Shown: positions 9,699 through 20,012, numbered from the stretch's first letter. The stretch: 64,000 nt of DNA from Neisseria dentiae (GCF_014055005.1 NZ_CP059570.1:496001-560000), one strand, 5' to 3'. Numbers and translations are program-made. The notes: a model not told the origin generated them from the letters alone.

Positions 9699-12600
9699 TT
9701 ATTCCTTCTCCAAATACAGCCAAACCGTGGCCAGCGGCGGCAGGGTTAAGTTGAGCGACTGCGGCCTGCCGTGCGATTCCACCGCCTCGGTGGCGACGGT
9801 AGCGCCCGATGAAACGCCGCTGCCCTGATATTGCAGGCCGTCTGAATTCATCACTTCGCGGTAGGTGCCTGCGGCGTTTACGCCGATGCGGTAGTTTTCG
9901 CGCACCACGGGGGTGAAGTTGCTCACCACAATCAGGCGGTTGTCTTCGCGGTCGCGGCGCTCGAAGGCAAACACGGAATTGTTGCCGTCGTCGGCCACCA
10001 GCCACTCGAAGCCTTCGGGCCATTGGTCGAGCTGGTAGAGCGGCGCGTGGCTGCGGTAGGTTTTATTGAGGTCGCGCACGTAATCCTGCACGCCTTTATG
10101 CCACAGGCCGCCGTGCGCTTCTTCGAGCAGAAACCAATCAAGCGCTTCGTTGTAGTTCCATTCGCGGCCCTGGGCGAATTCGCAGCCCATAAACAGCAGT
10201 TTCTTGCCGGGATAGCCCCACATAAAGCCGTAATAGGCGCGCAGGTTGGCAAACTTCTGCCAGGCGTCGCCGGGCATTTTGGCCAGCAGCGAGCCTTTGC
10301 CGTGCACCACTTCGTCGTGCGAGATCGGCAGCACGAAGTTTTCGCTGTATTGGTACATCATGCCGAAGGTCATCAGGTTGTGGTGGTATTTGCGGTTTAT
10401 CGGGTCTTCCTTCATATAGCGCAGAGTGTCGTTCATCCAGCCCATGTTCCATTTGTATTGGAAGTTCAGCCCTTCGGCGCGGGTAACGTTGGCAAACGAG
10501 GTGGATTCTTCGGCGATTTCGGTGGCGGCGGGTACTTCCTGCTGCAACATGGTGTTGGTGTCGCGCAGAAAGTTGATGGCTTCGAGGTTTTCGCGGCCGC
10601 CGTATCGGTTGGGTATCCACTCGCCTTCTTTGCGCGAATAATCGCGGTAAATCATCGAGGCCACCGCATCCACGCGCAGGCCGTCGAAGCCGAAACGCTC
10701 GATCCAGTATAAGGCGTTGCCTTGCAGGTAGTTTTTCACTTCGGTGCGGCCGAAGTTGTAAATCAGGGTGTTCCAGTCTTGGTGGTAGCCTTCGCGCGGG
10801 TCGGCGTGTTCATACAGCGGCGTGCCGTCGAAGTGGTTGAGGCCGTGGTCGTCAACGGGAAAGTGGCCGACCACCCAGTCGAGTATCACGCCTATGCCTT
10901 CGTTGTGGGCGGCCTGCACCAGCGCCTGAAGCTGCTGCGGCGAGCCGAAGCGGCTGGTGGGCGAATAAAGGCCGGTGGCCTGGTAGCCCCAAGAGCCGTC
11001 GAACGGGTATTCCGACACGGGCAGAAGCTCGATATGGGTGAAGCCCATATCTTTCACATAGGCCACCAGCTCGGTGGCCAGGTCTTCATAAGTGAGCCAG
11101 AAATTGTTTTCGAGGTTGCGCCGCCACGAGCCTAAATGCACTTCGTAAATGCTGATGGGGCTGTCGATGGCGTTGGCTTGGCGGCGGAACGCAGGCTCGG
11201 GCATTTTTTCGGGCAGGCCGCGCACCACAGAGGCGGTGGTGGGGCGCAGCTCCGAGGCGAAGGCGAACGGGTCGGCCTTTTGGCGCACGTTGCCGGCGGC
11301 GTCGCGTATTTCGAATTTATACAGGGCGTTGAACGGCACGGCGGGGATAAAGATTTCCCAAATGCCGCTGGCGGCATGGCGGCGCATCACGTGGCGGCGG
11401 CCGTCCCAGTTGTTGAACTCGCCAATCACCGAAACGCGCTGCGCGTTGGGCGCCCACACGGCGAAATTCACGCCGGCAACGCCGTCGAACTCGGCCGGAT
11501 GCGCGCCCAAGGCTTCGTAGGGGCGCAGGTGGGTGCCTTCGGTGAGCAGCCATTCGTCCATTTCCTGCAAATGCGAGCCGTAGCGGTAGGGGTCTTCGAT
11601 TTTTTCAGACGGCCCGTCTGCACTGTATTGCACGCTCAAGGCGTAATCGGGCGCGCCTTCAGGCAGCACGGCGGCGAAAAAGCCGCGGCTGTCGAGTTTT
11701 TCGGCCGCCGCAATCAGTTTGCCGCTGCCGCGCTCCACAATATCCACCGCCAAGGCATCGGGCACAAGGCAGCGCACCACTTCGCCGGTGCCGGCCAGCT
11801 CATGCCGGCCCAAGTAGGCAAACGGGTTGCCGTGGGTTGCGAAAAACAGGCTGTCGATGGTGCCGCGCTCTTGATCGTCGAGCGGCGGATAGGGTTGGGT
11901 TTGGCTGTTCTTTCTCATACGGACCTCGTTTAGCATGGCGAGTTGTTGCTCGATTAAAGGGTTGGCGGCAAACGCCTCCACAGGCTGCGGCAGTTTGCGC
12001 GCCCAGTTGGGGTAGCCTTCGGCGATGCCCGGCACGTTGAAATTTTCGGTCATGCCCAGCAGGTTTTCGATTTGCACCGCATAAAGCGCGCAGCGGCTCT
12101 CGGCGCCGAAACGGTGCACGGCGTTGAGCAGGGCGGCGTCTAAGTTTTCAGACGGCCTGTATCCGTGGGGCAGGCAATGTGTTTCTTTCAATGCGCGAAC
12201 CAAATCTTCTTTATCGCGCCCGCGCTGCTGCAAGGCCGTCTGAAAAGCCGTTTCGCCCGGCAGCGAACCCAAAGCATACATGGTTTGCAAATCGCTGCCC
12301 GCCCACCAGCCCGCCAACGGCGCAACGTCGTGGGTGCTGGTTACGCACAGCGCCTGCCGGGGGTAATGTTCGGGCAGTTCGTAGCCGTGGGCGTGGCGGC
12401 TGAAATACATCACTTTGTAGGAAAAAATGCGGTAGCGGTCGAGCAGGCGGCGGGTGTCGTCGGGCACGGTGCCCAAGTCTTCGCCCACCACCACGCAGCG
12501 GTTGCGGTGGCTTTCCAAGGCGAGAATGGCAAACAAAACTTCTTGGGGGTAGTGCACATAAGCGCCGTTATCAGCGGTTCCGCCGCCCATCTTCCAAGCC

Positions 12601-14093
12601 GTTCCGCGTTGCGGCTCCTGGCCGTACTCTTTCGTACTGTCTGCGTTGCCGCGCCTTGAACGGCTTAGAATCTCGGCGGCGGCCTGTTCCGACACCACCC
12701 ACCACAAACGGTTCAGCGACATCACATGGTCTATGCGCAGCACGCCGTAACAGCGCATATTCTCGCGCAAGGTGGCGATAAACTCGCGACAGCCGGTGCG
12801 GCGCATGGCCACGGGGTGCCACGGCGGCAGGTTCCAGTTTTGCCCCGCCGGGCCGAGCGGGTCGGGCGGGGCGCCCACCGACATTTCCATGCAGTATTGG
12901 TTGCGCTTGAGCCAAGTGTCGGCTCCGCCGCGCGCCACGCCCACGGCCAAGTCGCCGTAAAGGCCGAGCCGCACACCGTGCCGCGCCGCCGCCTCTTCCG
13001 CCTGCCGCAGCTGCACGGCGCACAACCATTGCAGCCACTTGTAAAAACGGATTTCGCCCTCGTGCGCTTTTGCAAACGCCTGCACCGCCGGGCTTTGCGG
13101 ATGGTGGAATTCAGACGGCCATGCCGTCCAACCGCTCTCCCCGCCTGCACCGCCGTAGTGCTGGTCTAAAACCTCAAACAGGGCGAAGCCGTCAAGCTCA
13201 CTGCCCTTTTCCTCTTCAAACTGCCGAAAGGCCGCTTGCAAAGGCTGCGCGGCACGGCTGCTGCTTTTCTCAAAATCAGCAAACACCAGCAGCAGGGCTT
13301 CTTTCTTCAACGCCCACACCGCAGCATAATCCACCGTTTCCGCCGAACGCACCGCAGCCAGCCGCGCCTGCACCGCTTCGCTTGCCAGCCACTTGCGCGC
13401 CTTGGCGGCAAAACCGTATCCGGCGATCATGCCGCCCGCGTCGAGATACACGGCATTCAGCCACAGGCGCGACGACGGGCTGTACGGGCTGGCAAAATCC
13501 GGCCGCGAAGTAAACAGCGCGTGCAGCGGGTTGATACCGATAAAATCCACACCCCTGCCGCCGCAAAATGCCGCCAGCCGCGCCAAATCGCCGAAATCGC
13601 CCATGCCCCAGTTTTGCGCCGAACGCAGGCTGTAAAGCTGCACGGCCAACCCGTTCATGCGCCCGCCGCCCGCTATTTCGGGCGGCTGGTAAGCATGTTC
13701 GGGCGCAACCACCACCAAAACGCGGTGTTTCAGACGGCCTTTGTTAACAGTTAAACGGTAATAGCCGCTGTTTAACGCAGATAAAAAAACAGCAGAGCGG
13801 AGGCCGTCTGAATCCGACGACAAAACCGTCTGCTGCTCATCATATTCGTTCGTTAAAGAGTAGCCGTCGTAACCCTCGAAATCGGGCGGCACGGCCAGCT
13901 CGGCAGGCCGCTGTGCCGTTATGGCCGCCACATCGTCAAACTCCCCTTCCGGCACACCTGCCTCCAAACGCGCGAGCAAAGCCTCCAGCACGGCTTCTTT
14001 GGCAGGATGGTAAACACCGTCGATATCGTGGTAGCCGGCAGCCACCCCCGAACACGCGGCGCGTTCAAAAACCGAGTGATTACTCATATTCAT
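9699..14093 (-). CDS. malQ-glgB: Fused 4-alpha-glucanotransferase and 1,4-alpha-glucan branching enzyme
   Basis: One 1464-aa frame joins two enzymes normally encoded separately. Residues about 1-735 are MalQ (GH77, amylomaltase): YGDLAVGVARGGADTWL near 378, LRIDHVMSLNRLWWV, GEDLGTVPDD and TSTHDVAPLAGWW near 584. Residues about 745-1464 are GlgB: an N-terminal domain (HGNPFAYLGRHEL), CBM48 (VNFAVWAPNAQRVSVIGEFN, about 871), the nucleophile in GLRVDAVASMIYRD (about 1142), the acid in EIAEESTSF and SHDEVVHGKGSL near 1260. No stop or frameshift lies between the halves. Together they lengthen and branch linear maltodextrins. This is the first gene of the glg run and is divergent from the RTX lipase. 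Two in-frame ATGs exist at the start (MNMSN); the choice is uncertain. Several DUS are read in frame, as SDGL, RPSE or FQTAL. Confidence 0.92.
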   Translation of the reverse strand: MNMSNHSVFERAACSGVAAGYHDIDGVYHPAKEAVLEALLARLEAGVPEGEFDDVAAITAQRPAELAVPPDFEGYDGYSLTNEYDEQQTVLSSDSDGLRSAVFLSALNSGYYRLTVNKGRLKHRVLVVVAPEHAYQPPEIAGGGRMNGLAVQLYSLRSAQNWGMGDFGDLARLAAFCGGRGVDFIGINPLHALFTSRPDFASPYSPSSRLWLNAVYLDAGGMIAGYGFAAKARKWLASEAVQARLAAVRSAETVDYAAVWALKKEALLLVFADFEKSSSRAAQPLQAAFRQFEEEKGSELDGFALFEVLDQHYGGAGGESGWTAWPSEFHHPQSPAVQAFAKAHEGEIRFYKWLQWLCAVQLRQAEEAAARHGVRLGLYGDLAVGVARGGADTWLKRNQYCMEMSVGAPPDPLGPAGQNWNLPPWHPVAMRRTGCREFIATLRENMRCYGVLRIDHVMSLNRLWWVVSEQAAAEILSRSRRGNADSTKEYGQEPQRGTAWKMGGGTADNGAYVHYPQEVLFAILALESHRNRCVVVGEDLGTVPDDTRRLLDRYRIFSYKVMYFSRHAHGYELPEHYPRQALCVTSTHDVAPLAGWWAGSDLQTMYALGSLPGETAFQTALQQRGRDKEDLVRALKETHCLPHGYRPSENLDAALLNAVHRFGAESRCALYAVQIENLLGMTENFNVPGIAEGYPNWARKLPQPVEAFAANPLIEQQLAMLNEVRMRKNSQTQPYPPLDDQERGTIDSLFFATHGNPFAYLGRHELAGTGEVVRCLVPDALAVDIVERGSGKLIAAAEKLDSRGFFAAVLPEGAPDYALSVQYSADGPSEKIEDPYRYGSHLQEMDEWLLTEGTHLRPYEALGAHPAEFDGVAGVNFAVWAPNAQRVSVIGEFNNWDGRRHVMRRHAASGIWEIFIPAVPFNALYKFEIRDAAGNVRQKADPFAFASELRPTTASVVRGLPEKMPEPAFRRQANAIDSPISIYEVHLGSWRRNLENNFWLTYEDLATELVAYVKDMGFTHIELLPVSEYPFDGSWGYQATGLYSPTSRFGSPQQLQALVQAAHNEGIGVILDWVVGHFPVDDHGLNHFDGTPLYEHADPREGYHQDWNTLIYNFGRTEVKNYLQGNALYWIERFGFDGLRVDAVASMIYRDYSRKEGEWIPNRYGGRENLEAINFLRDTNTMLQQEVPAATEIAEESTSFANVTRAEGLNFQYKWNMGWMNDTLRYMKEDPINRKYHHNLMTFGMMYQYSENFVLPISHDEVVHGKGSLLAKMPGDAWQKFANLRAYYGFMWGYPGKKLLFMGCEFAQGREWNYNEALDWFLLEEAHGGLWHKGVQDYVRDLNKTYRSHAPLYQLDQWPEGFEWLVADDGNNSVFAFERRDREDNRLIVVSNFTPVVRENYRIGVNAAGTYREVMNSDGLQYQGSGVSSGATVATEAVESHGRPQSLNLTLPPLATVWLYLEKE

Positions 14094-14329
14094 TAATATA
14101 TTGTTTGTGAAGTTGATTTTTTTAATTTTGGCGCAGGTTGGGCAATAGTAATATAAATCTGCGGTTTTGTCGTAGGTAATTTCGTGTAGAAAGCTGATTA
14201 ACTGATATAGGCCAAATCCACTCTGTATGATTATGTAAACAATAAGACCTTAGGTTACTACAACTTAATTTACATTTTTACAAAAAATGATAAACTAATA
14301 AAAATTTTAACCAAACAAGGAGAATCCCA

Positions 14330-16789
14330 ATGAATGAAACTGTTTTAGTACCAACCAACCTGTCCAACCCAACAACAATAGACCTACAACTTGAACAGCT
14401 GCCCCCCGAAAAAAATAAAATACCCGAATTAACCACTGTTGAAGTTGCCCCTGTCAACACACCTACGCCCGAAACCACTACGCTTCCTTTGGAACAGCCC
14501 TACACGGTACCCCATAAAGCAATTGATTCGGAAGCCATCAGCGAAACCCATGAACCCGCAATCCAAGCCACCGAAGTAGAAGCAGCATCTATCGGCAAAA
14601 GCTCAAGCCTGAAGTGGATTGCCGGCTCTTTAGCTGCCATCGGTGTGCCTGTGATTTTCGCAGCAGCAGGCGGCAGCAGCGGAAGTGATTCTAAAAACAG
14701 CAGCTCCGAAAAAGATAAAACAAACAACGATACCAAAAACCAACCTGCAGCCACTCCCAATACCACCATTATTCCATCAACCGATACCACCCCTGTTACA
14801 ACAGATAAAAATACCGACCAATCTGTTGAAAAAACACCTGCCAATTCAAAACCCGTCGAAGAAACCGCCCCGACACAAGAACCGCTGCCCCAAATTTTAA
14901 CCACCCGAATCCACTATAAAGACGGCAGCATCGTTACACATACAGGCAGCGCAGATAACCCTTTTCAGACGGCCACATTACGCTATTCGGAAGAGCGCGA
15001 AATTCAAACCAAACAACAAGCAATAATCCCACCTTCCGCCTATTCTGCTTATACCAAAGATTATGCCGAAGACAGCGACGGCGACGGTTTGATAGATGCG
15101 GTTGACAATTACCCGAACGAATGGAAAGTTTCCGACCGTGATTTGCGGATGTTTTCAACCTTGGCTTATGCAACCGAAGGCAAAGCGGCACTACAAAAGG
15201 CATTTGACGATTCATCAAACAGCCGTATTGAAATCAATTCGATTAAAGCCGATTTAAAAGGCCAAGTAGATATCAGTGAATATCAAAAACATTGGGATGT
15301 GCTGGACGTTACCAGCAAAGGGGAATGGATAGGCAGCGGTTTGGATTACACCATTTTCGGCAACGGTAAAAAAGCCGATGGAACATATACCAACGTTGTA
15401 GTGGCATTTCGCGGCACAAAAGGTTTGCAAGACGGCATTGCCGATCTAAAACTTGCTTTAGGCAGCACGCCTACGCAAGCCAAAGAAATGGCTGAAATTA
15501 TTACAGCGCTACAAAAATACAAACCCGATCATATTTACTCAACAGGCCATTCTTTAGGCGGTTATCTGGCACAATATTTTGCAACTTATACCGTGCAGAA
15601 TTCCGAGTTTAAAGACGAGTTTGTCCGCAGTGTATTGTTTAATCCTGCTGCCCTGAACACAGACGGCGGCTCGGGAAGCGACTTAAAAATTGCCAAAGAG
15701 CGAACCGAGCAGTTTACACAAACCCGGATTACCGATGACCGTTTTGCCAACGAATCGGGAATCACCTATAAAACCAATTCCTATGTCATTCATAATGAAT
15801 GGGTAGCTTACGGTTTTAAAGAATCGGATAAAAAAGACGGGGTACTTGGTAGTTTGATAGGGTGGCTTCGCGATAAAGCAGCTGGCTTAGTATTTGATGG
15901 ATTAGGTATTTATCCAAACTCCATTATCTTAAACAAAACAGCATTAGATGGTAGTAGCTGGGATAGACACGCCTTGGCCAATTTCTACGAAACCAACACC
16001 GAAATCCAAAAATACTTCTCCCAAGGCACCCGTACCGACAAAGGCCAATACAACCCTTATCTGAAAGACACCGACAGCGACGGTTTTTCAGACGGCATCG
16101 AAGCGAAAGTAGGCAGCAGCATATATAGCAGCTGGCAAACCCCTTACGCAACAGGCACTTCCGTTACCCATGCCGACGAACGCCCCATTACGGCCATTGT
16201 TCAAACTGAAGACGCATCAGGCAACGTTATCAGCGTCAAAGGCGTGGAAATGCAGGCCAAGCAGCTGGGCAATCAGGTGGTGTACACACCGACGGGCAAG
16301 GAAACCGATTTGGGCAGCGGCTTTGACTGGTCTGCCTTTGAAAACCCGTCTCCTGCCAAGGGCACGGCAGCCCTGCAAGGCACGACAGGCAACGATGTAC
16401 TCAAAGGCGGCAGCGGCAGCGATTATCTGCTGGGCGGCTTGGGTAGCGACACCATTATCGGCGGCGCGGGGCGCGATACCGTTGTCTTCACGGCGTGGGA
16501 TATCCGCGAAGGTAAAGCCGACCGCTTGGTTGATTTCAACCCTGCCGAAGATGTGTTGGATTTGAGCGGTATGCGTTCCCTGCTCTCAGGCGGCGACAGC
16601 CAATTGAAATGGTCCGACCTGCTGGTAAACGACACCGCGCTGTTTGCCTCCGACCGTGCCTACCTGCATTTCAACCCCTCCGAGCAAACCCTTGCCTACC
16701 GCGCGGCAGGCGCCGACAGCAGCACGGTATTCGCCCGCTTCGATAATGAGCAGGCCGTCAGCCTCAGCAGTGCCAACCTGATTGGCTGA
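14330..16789 (+). CDS. RTX-type secreted lipase (class 3 lipase fold)
   Basis: The 819-aa protein has no classical signal peptide. Residues about 94-120 form a hydrophobic and glycine/serine segment (LKWIAGSLAAIGVPVIFAAA), followed by a low-complexity Ser/Thr/Pro linker. An EF-hand-like DSDGDGLIDAVDNYP lies near 248. The alpha/beta-hydrolase core carries the nucleophile elbow STGHSLGGYLAQYF (Ser near 407), and a second calcium-type motif DTDSDGFSDGIE lies near 580. RTX nonapeptides (GTTGNDVLKGG, GSDYLLGGLGSD, GGAGRDTVVF) sit near 685-720, with a C-terminal domain typical of type I secretion substrates. I infer calcium-dependent folding after export by a transporter not in this window. An AAGGAG site lies 7 bases before the ATG. 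Substrate unknown. Confidence 0.85.
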   Translation: MNETVLVPTNLSNPTTIDLQLEQLPPEKNKIPELTTVEVAPVNTPTPETTTLPLEQPYTVPHKAIDSEAISETHEPAIQATEVEAASIGKSSSLKWIAGSLAAIGVPVIFAAAGGSSGSDSKNSSSEKDKTNNDTKNQPAATPNTTIIPSTDTTPVTTDKNTDQSVEKTPANSKPVEETAPTQEPLPQILTTRIHYKDGSIVTHTGSADNPFQTATLRYSEEREIQTKQQAIIPPSAYSAYTKDYAEDSDGDGLIDAVDNYPNEWKVSDRDLRMFSTLAYATEGKAALQKAFDDSSNSRIEINSIKADLKGQVDISEYQKHWDVLDVTSKGEWIGSGLDYTIFGNGKKADGTYTNVVVAFRGTKGLQDGIADLKLALGSTPTQAKEMAEIITALQKYKPDHIYSTGHSLGGYLAQYFATYTVQNSEFKDEFVRSVLFNPAALNTDGGSGSDLKIAKERTEQFTQTRITDDRFANESGITYKTNSYVIHNEWVAYGFKESDKKDGVLGSLIGWLRDKAAGLVFDGLGIYPNSIILNKTALDGSSWDRHALANFYETNTEIQKYFSQGTRTDKGQYNPYLKDTDSDGFSDGIEAKVGSSIYSSWQTPYATGTSVTHADERPITAIVQTEDASGNVISVKGVEMQAKQLGNQVVYTPTGKETDLGSGFDWSAFENPSPAKGTAALQGTTGNDVLKGGSGSDYLLGGLGSDTIIGGAGRDTVVFTAWDIREGKADRLVDFNPAEDVLDLSGMRSLLSGGDSQLKWSDLLVNDTALFASDRAYLHFNPSEQTLAYRAAGADSSTVFARFDNEQAVSLSSANLIG

Positions 16790-16820
16790 CGCTTGTTCAA
16801 ATATATGTTGTCCAAACCAA

Positions 16821-16854
16821 AAAGGCCGTCTGAAACATTTCAGACGGCCTTTTT
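16821..16854. terminator. Inverted DUS terminator after RTX lipase
   Basis: aaaggccgtctgaaa and its complement are separated by a few bases and followed by tttttat, 30 bases after the lipase stop. This is a typical neisserial intrinsic terminator. Confidence 0.85.
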
Positions 16855-16914
16855 ATCTTTTAATTACAGTAATTTAAATATAGATATTTGTTGTTTCCAT
16901 GGTGGATCGAATTA

Positions 16915-17049
16915 CTTCGATACAAGGCAGCAGCCACAGACAGTACAAGTACGGAACCGATTCTGCTGCAACTTCAGCTGCTTACAAAATCATTCTCTTT
17001 GAACTAAGGCGCAGCAACGCCGTAGCGAAAGTTAAGTTAATCCACTATA
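16915..17049. repeat. Degenerate Correia-like element
   Basis: The segment contains acaaggc...cagacagtacaag, an ATCATTCTCTTTGAACTAAGG stretch and caacgccgta, and ends in ttaatccactata, the terminal sequence of Correia repeat enclosed elements. The left end is not clearly preserved. It fills most of the gap between the RTX lipase and ushA and could carry promoter or IHF-binding features, as Correia elements do elsewhere. Confidence 0.6.
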
Positions 17050-17119
17050 TAATCCGATTACCGTGATATAAACCGGATACCGAAAGCTTTCTTTCGATAA
17101 CGAACAAAAGAGGCCCACC

Positions 17120-18718
17120 ATGAAAAAAGCCCTGCTCGCCGCCCTGATCCTGCCCGCCCTCGCCCAAGCCTACCAGCCCGGCAAAACCTACCGCCTCACC
17201 GTGCTGCACACCAACGACCTGCACGGCCGTTTTTGGCCGAACGAGCACGGCGAATACGGTTTGGCGGCGCATCAAACCCTGGTGAAACAGATTAAAAACG
17301 AAGTGGCGCGCAACGGCGGCTCGGTGGTGCTGCTTAACGCAGGCGACGTTAACACGGGCGTGCCCGAGTCGGACGTTCACAATGCGCGGCCCGACATCGA
17401 AGCCATGAATGCCATCGGCTACGAAGCGATGACGCTGGGCAACCACGAGTTCGACAACCCGCTGCAAATGCTCGCCATGCAGGAAAAATGGGCGCGCTTT
17501 CCGTTTTTGTCGGCCAATATCCGCCAGAAAAACAGCGGCAGGCATTTGGTTAAGCCTTATACCGTTTTGCGCAAACAGGGGCTGGATATCGCCGTGGTGG
17601 GCCTCACCACCGAAGAAACCGCCACGTCGGCCAACACTGCCTACACCCGCAACCTGATTATCGGCCCGGCCGCCGATTCCGCCCGCAAAGCGCTGCAAAC
17701 CCTGAAGCAACGCAAGAAAAAGCCCGATATAACCATCGCCCTCACCCACTTGGGCTACCACAGCGATGCCGCCCTTGCCCGCACGCTGCCGACCAAATCG
17801 TTCGACATTATTGTCGGCGGCCACAGCCACCACACCGTGTGCATGGATAACGCAGGCCGTCTGAAAAACAACCACCGCCCCGGCGATGCCTGCCGCCCCG
17901 ATTTTCAAAACGGCACTTGGATTATGCAGGCGGGCGAATGGGGCAAATATCTCGGCCGCGCCGATTTCACCTTTAGAAACGGCAAACTCGCCCTGCAATC
18001 CTACCGGCTGATTCCCGTTAACCTTAAATACGAAACCGAAACCGCCGACGGCCAAACCGTGCGCACCCTGTATCAAAGCGCAATCCGCCCCGACAAACAA
18101 CTGGCCGCCAAGCTGAAAACCTATCAAGAACAAGCCGACGGCAAACTCAATGTTGCCGTCGGCTCGGTGAACGCCAAACTCGAAGGCGACCGCGCGGTGG
18201 TGCGCCGCCAACCCACCAATCTTGGCCGCCTGATTGCACATGCCCAGCGCCTGCGCACCGGTGCGGATCTGGCGGTGATGAACAGCGGCGGCATACGCGA
18301 TTCGATTCGGGCCGGGCGGGTAACCTACAAAGATATTCTGCGCGCGCAGCCTTTCGGCAATTTAATCGCTTATGTGGATTTGAGCGGTGAAGAGCTGGCC
18401 CGCTATCTGCACACCGTTGCGCTGATCCGCCCCGAAGACGGCGGCTTTCCGCAGTTTGACGGCGTAACCTTGCAGGCAGACTACGATAAGCAGCGGGTAA
18501 GCAATATTCTGGTTAACGGCAAGCCTTTGGAAAACGGCAAAACTTACCGCCTGAGCGTGTCGGATTATCTGGCCAACGGCGGCGACGGCTATCCGGTGCT
18601 GTCGGACAAGCCTTCTTATGTGAACACGGGCTTTGTCGATGCCGACGTGTTGAAGCAGTATTTCGAGCAGCATTCCCCGATTGATGCGGCCCGGTTCGCA
18701 CCAAACGCGCGGCCGTGA
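17120..18718 (+). CDS. ushA: Periplasmic UDP-sugar hydrolase / 5'-nucleotidase
   Basis: The 532-aa protein starts with a signal peptide (MKKALLAALILPALAQA). The calcineurin-like metallophosphatase domain follows with HTNDLHGRFWPNEHGEYGLA, NAGDVNTGVPESD, GNHEFDNP and GGHSHHTVC supplying the metal ligands. The C-terminal nucleotide-binding domain has NSGGIRDSI, QPFGN and NGGDGYPVL. Similarity to enterobacterial UshA runs the full length. It hydrolyses UDP-sugars and nucleoside 5'-phosphates in the periplasm, allowing nucleotide salvage. It appears monocistronic. Confidence 0.93.
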   Translation: MKKALLAALILPALAQAYQPGKTYRLTVLHTNDLHGRFWPNEHGEYGLAAHQTLVKQIKNEVARNGGSVVLLNAGDVNTGVPESDVHNARPDIEAMNAIGYEAMTLGNHEFDNPLQMLAMQEKWARFPFLSANIRQKNSGRHLVKPYTVLRKQGLDIAVVGLTTEETATSANTAYTRNLIIGPAADSARKALQTLKQRKKKPDITIALTHLGYHSDAALARTLPTKSFDIIVGGHSHHTVCMDNAGRLKNNHRPGDACRPDFQNGTWIMQAGEWGKYLGRADFTFRNGKLALQSYRLIPVNLKYETETADGQTVRTLYQSAIRPDKQLAAKLKTYQEQADGKLNVAVGSVNAKLEGDRAVVRRQPTNLGRLIAHAQRLRTGADLAVMNSGGIRDSIRAGRVTYKDILRAQPFGNLIAYVDLSGEELARYLHTVALIRPEDGGFPQFDGVTLQADYDKQRVSNILVNGKPLENGKTYRLSVSDYLANGGDGYPVLSDKPSYVNTGFVDADVLKQYFEQHSPIDAARFAPNARP

Positions 18719-18829
18719 GATAAGATAGACTTGATGAAAATTGCAAGGGCAGCCGGCTACATTTCGCCAACCGCCCTTAATCTTTGAAATTTTTAGCTGT
18801 TGTGTTCCGTTATCTGCGGCAGGGCAGGG

Positions 18830-19978
18830 TTAACGCTCTTCCATCGGCACAAACGGCAGGTCGTCGGGGCCGGTGTAGTTGGCGCTGGGGCGGATGATTT
18901 TGCCGTCTTGGCGTTGTTCCAAAACGTGCGCGCTCCAGCCTGTGGTGCGTGAAATCACGAACAGCGGGGTAAACATGGCGGTCGGCACGCCGAGTTTTTG
19001 GTAGGAAACGGCAGAGAACCAGTCGAGATTGGGGAACATTTTTTTCTCGTTCCACATCAGGGTTTCCAAGCGCTCGGCAATGTCAAAGAGGCGCATATCG
19101 CCGGTTTCGGCGCTCAGTTCGCGCGCCACTTCTTTAATCACCACGTTGCGCGGGTCGGATACGGTGTAAACGGGGTGGCCGAAGCCGATAACGATTTCTT
19201 TGCGGCCGATGCGTTCGCGGATGTCGGCCTCGGCTTCGTCGGCGCTGCGGTAGCGTTTTTGGATATCGTAAGCCACTTCGTTGGCACCGCCGTGTTTGGG
19301 GCCTTTGAGCGCGCCGATGGCACCGGTGATGCACGAGTAAATATCGGAGCCTGTGCCGGCAATCACGCGCGAGGTGAAGGTGGAGGCGTTGAATTCGTGC
19401 TCGGCATAGAGAATCAGCGAAACATGCATGGCTTTAATATGCGATTTGCTGGGGCGTTTGCCGTGCAACAGGTGCAGGAAGTGGCCGCCGATGCTGTCTT
19501 CTTTGCTTTCTACTTTGATGCGCTTGCCGTTGTGTGAAAACTGATACCAATAAAGCAGCATGCTGCCCAGGCAGGCGATTAATTTGTCGGCGATGTCGCG
19601 GGCTTCGCTGGCGGGTTGGCTTTCGCGCTCGGGGTGTACGCAGCCGAGCATGGATACGCCGGTGCGTAAAACGTCCATCGGATGGGTGTGTGCGGGCAGG
19701 CTTTCGAGCACTTGGATCACGCGGATGGGCAGGCCGCGCAGGGATTGCAGTTTTTTCTTATAGGCGGCCAGCTCGAATTTGTTGGGCAGATGGTCGTGAA
19801 TCAAAAGGTGGGCGACTTCTTCGAATTCGCAGTGTTCGGCCAGATCGAGAATGTCGTAACCGCGGTAGCTTAGGTCGTTGCCGCTGCGGCCTACGGTGCA
19901 CAGTGCGGTGTTGCCTGCGGGCACGCCTGAGAGGGCTACGGATTTTTTAGGTTTGAAAGTCGGGGTTTCGGTAGTCAT
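18830..19978 (-). CDS. prpC: 2-methylcitrate synthase
   Basis: This citrate-synthase-family enzyme condenses propionyl-CoA with oxaloacetate in the methylcitrate cycle. The 382-aa length and the motifs NTALCTVGRSGNDLSYRGYD, RVIAGTGSDIYS, GFGHPVYT and GLKHGGANE-type (here GPKHGGANEVA) fit the PrpC branch. It lies about 90 bases downstream of prpB in the same direction. The prpD/acnD genes and the usual regulator are not in the window. Confidence 0.9.
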   Translation of the reverse strand: MTTETPTFKPKKSVALSGVPAGNTALCTVGRSGNDLSYRGYDILDLAEHCEFEEVAHLLIHDHLPNKFELAAYKKKLQSLRGLPIRVIQVLESLPAHTHPMDVLRTGVSMLGCVHPERESQPASEARDIADKLIACLGSMLLYWYQFSHNGKRIKVESKEDSIGGHFLHLLHGKRPSKSHIKAMHVSLILYAEHEFNASTFTSRVIAGTGSDIYSCITGAIGALKGPKHGGANEVAYDIQKRYRSADEAEADIRERIGRKEIVIGFGHPVYTVSDPRNVVIKEVARELSAETGDMRLFDIAERLETLMWNEKKMFPNLDWFSAVSYQKLGVPTAMFTPLFVISRTTGWSAHVLEQRQDGKIIRPSANYTGPDDLPFVPMEER

Positions 19979-20012
19979 TCGGATTCTCCTTTGTTGTGGG
20001 TTTGGCGTTGTT

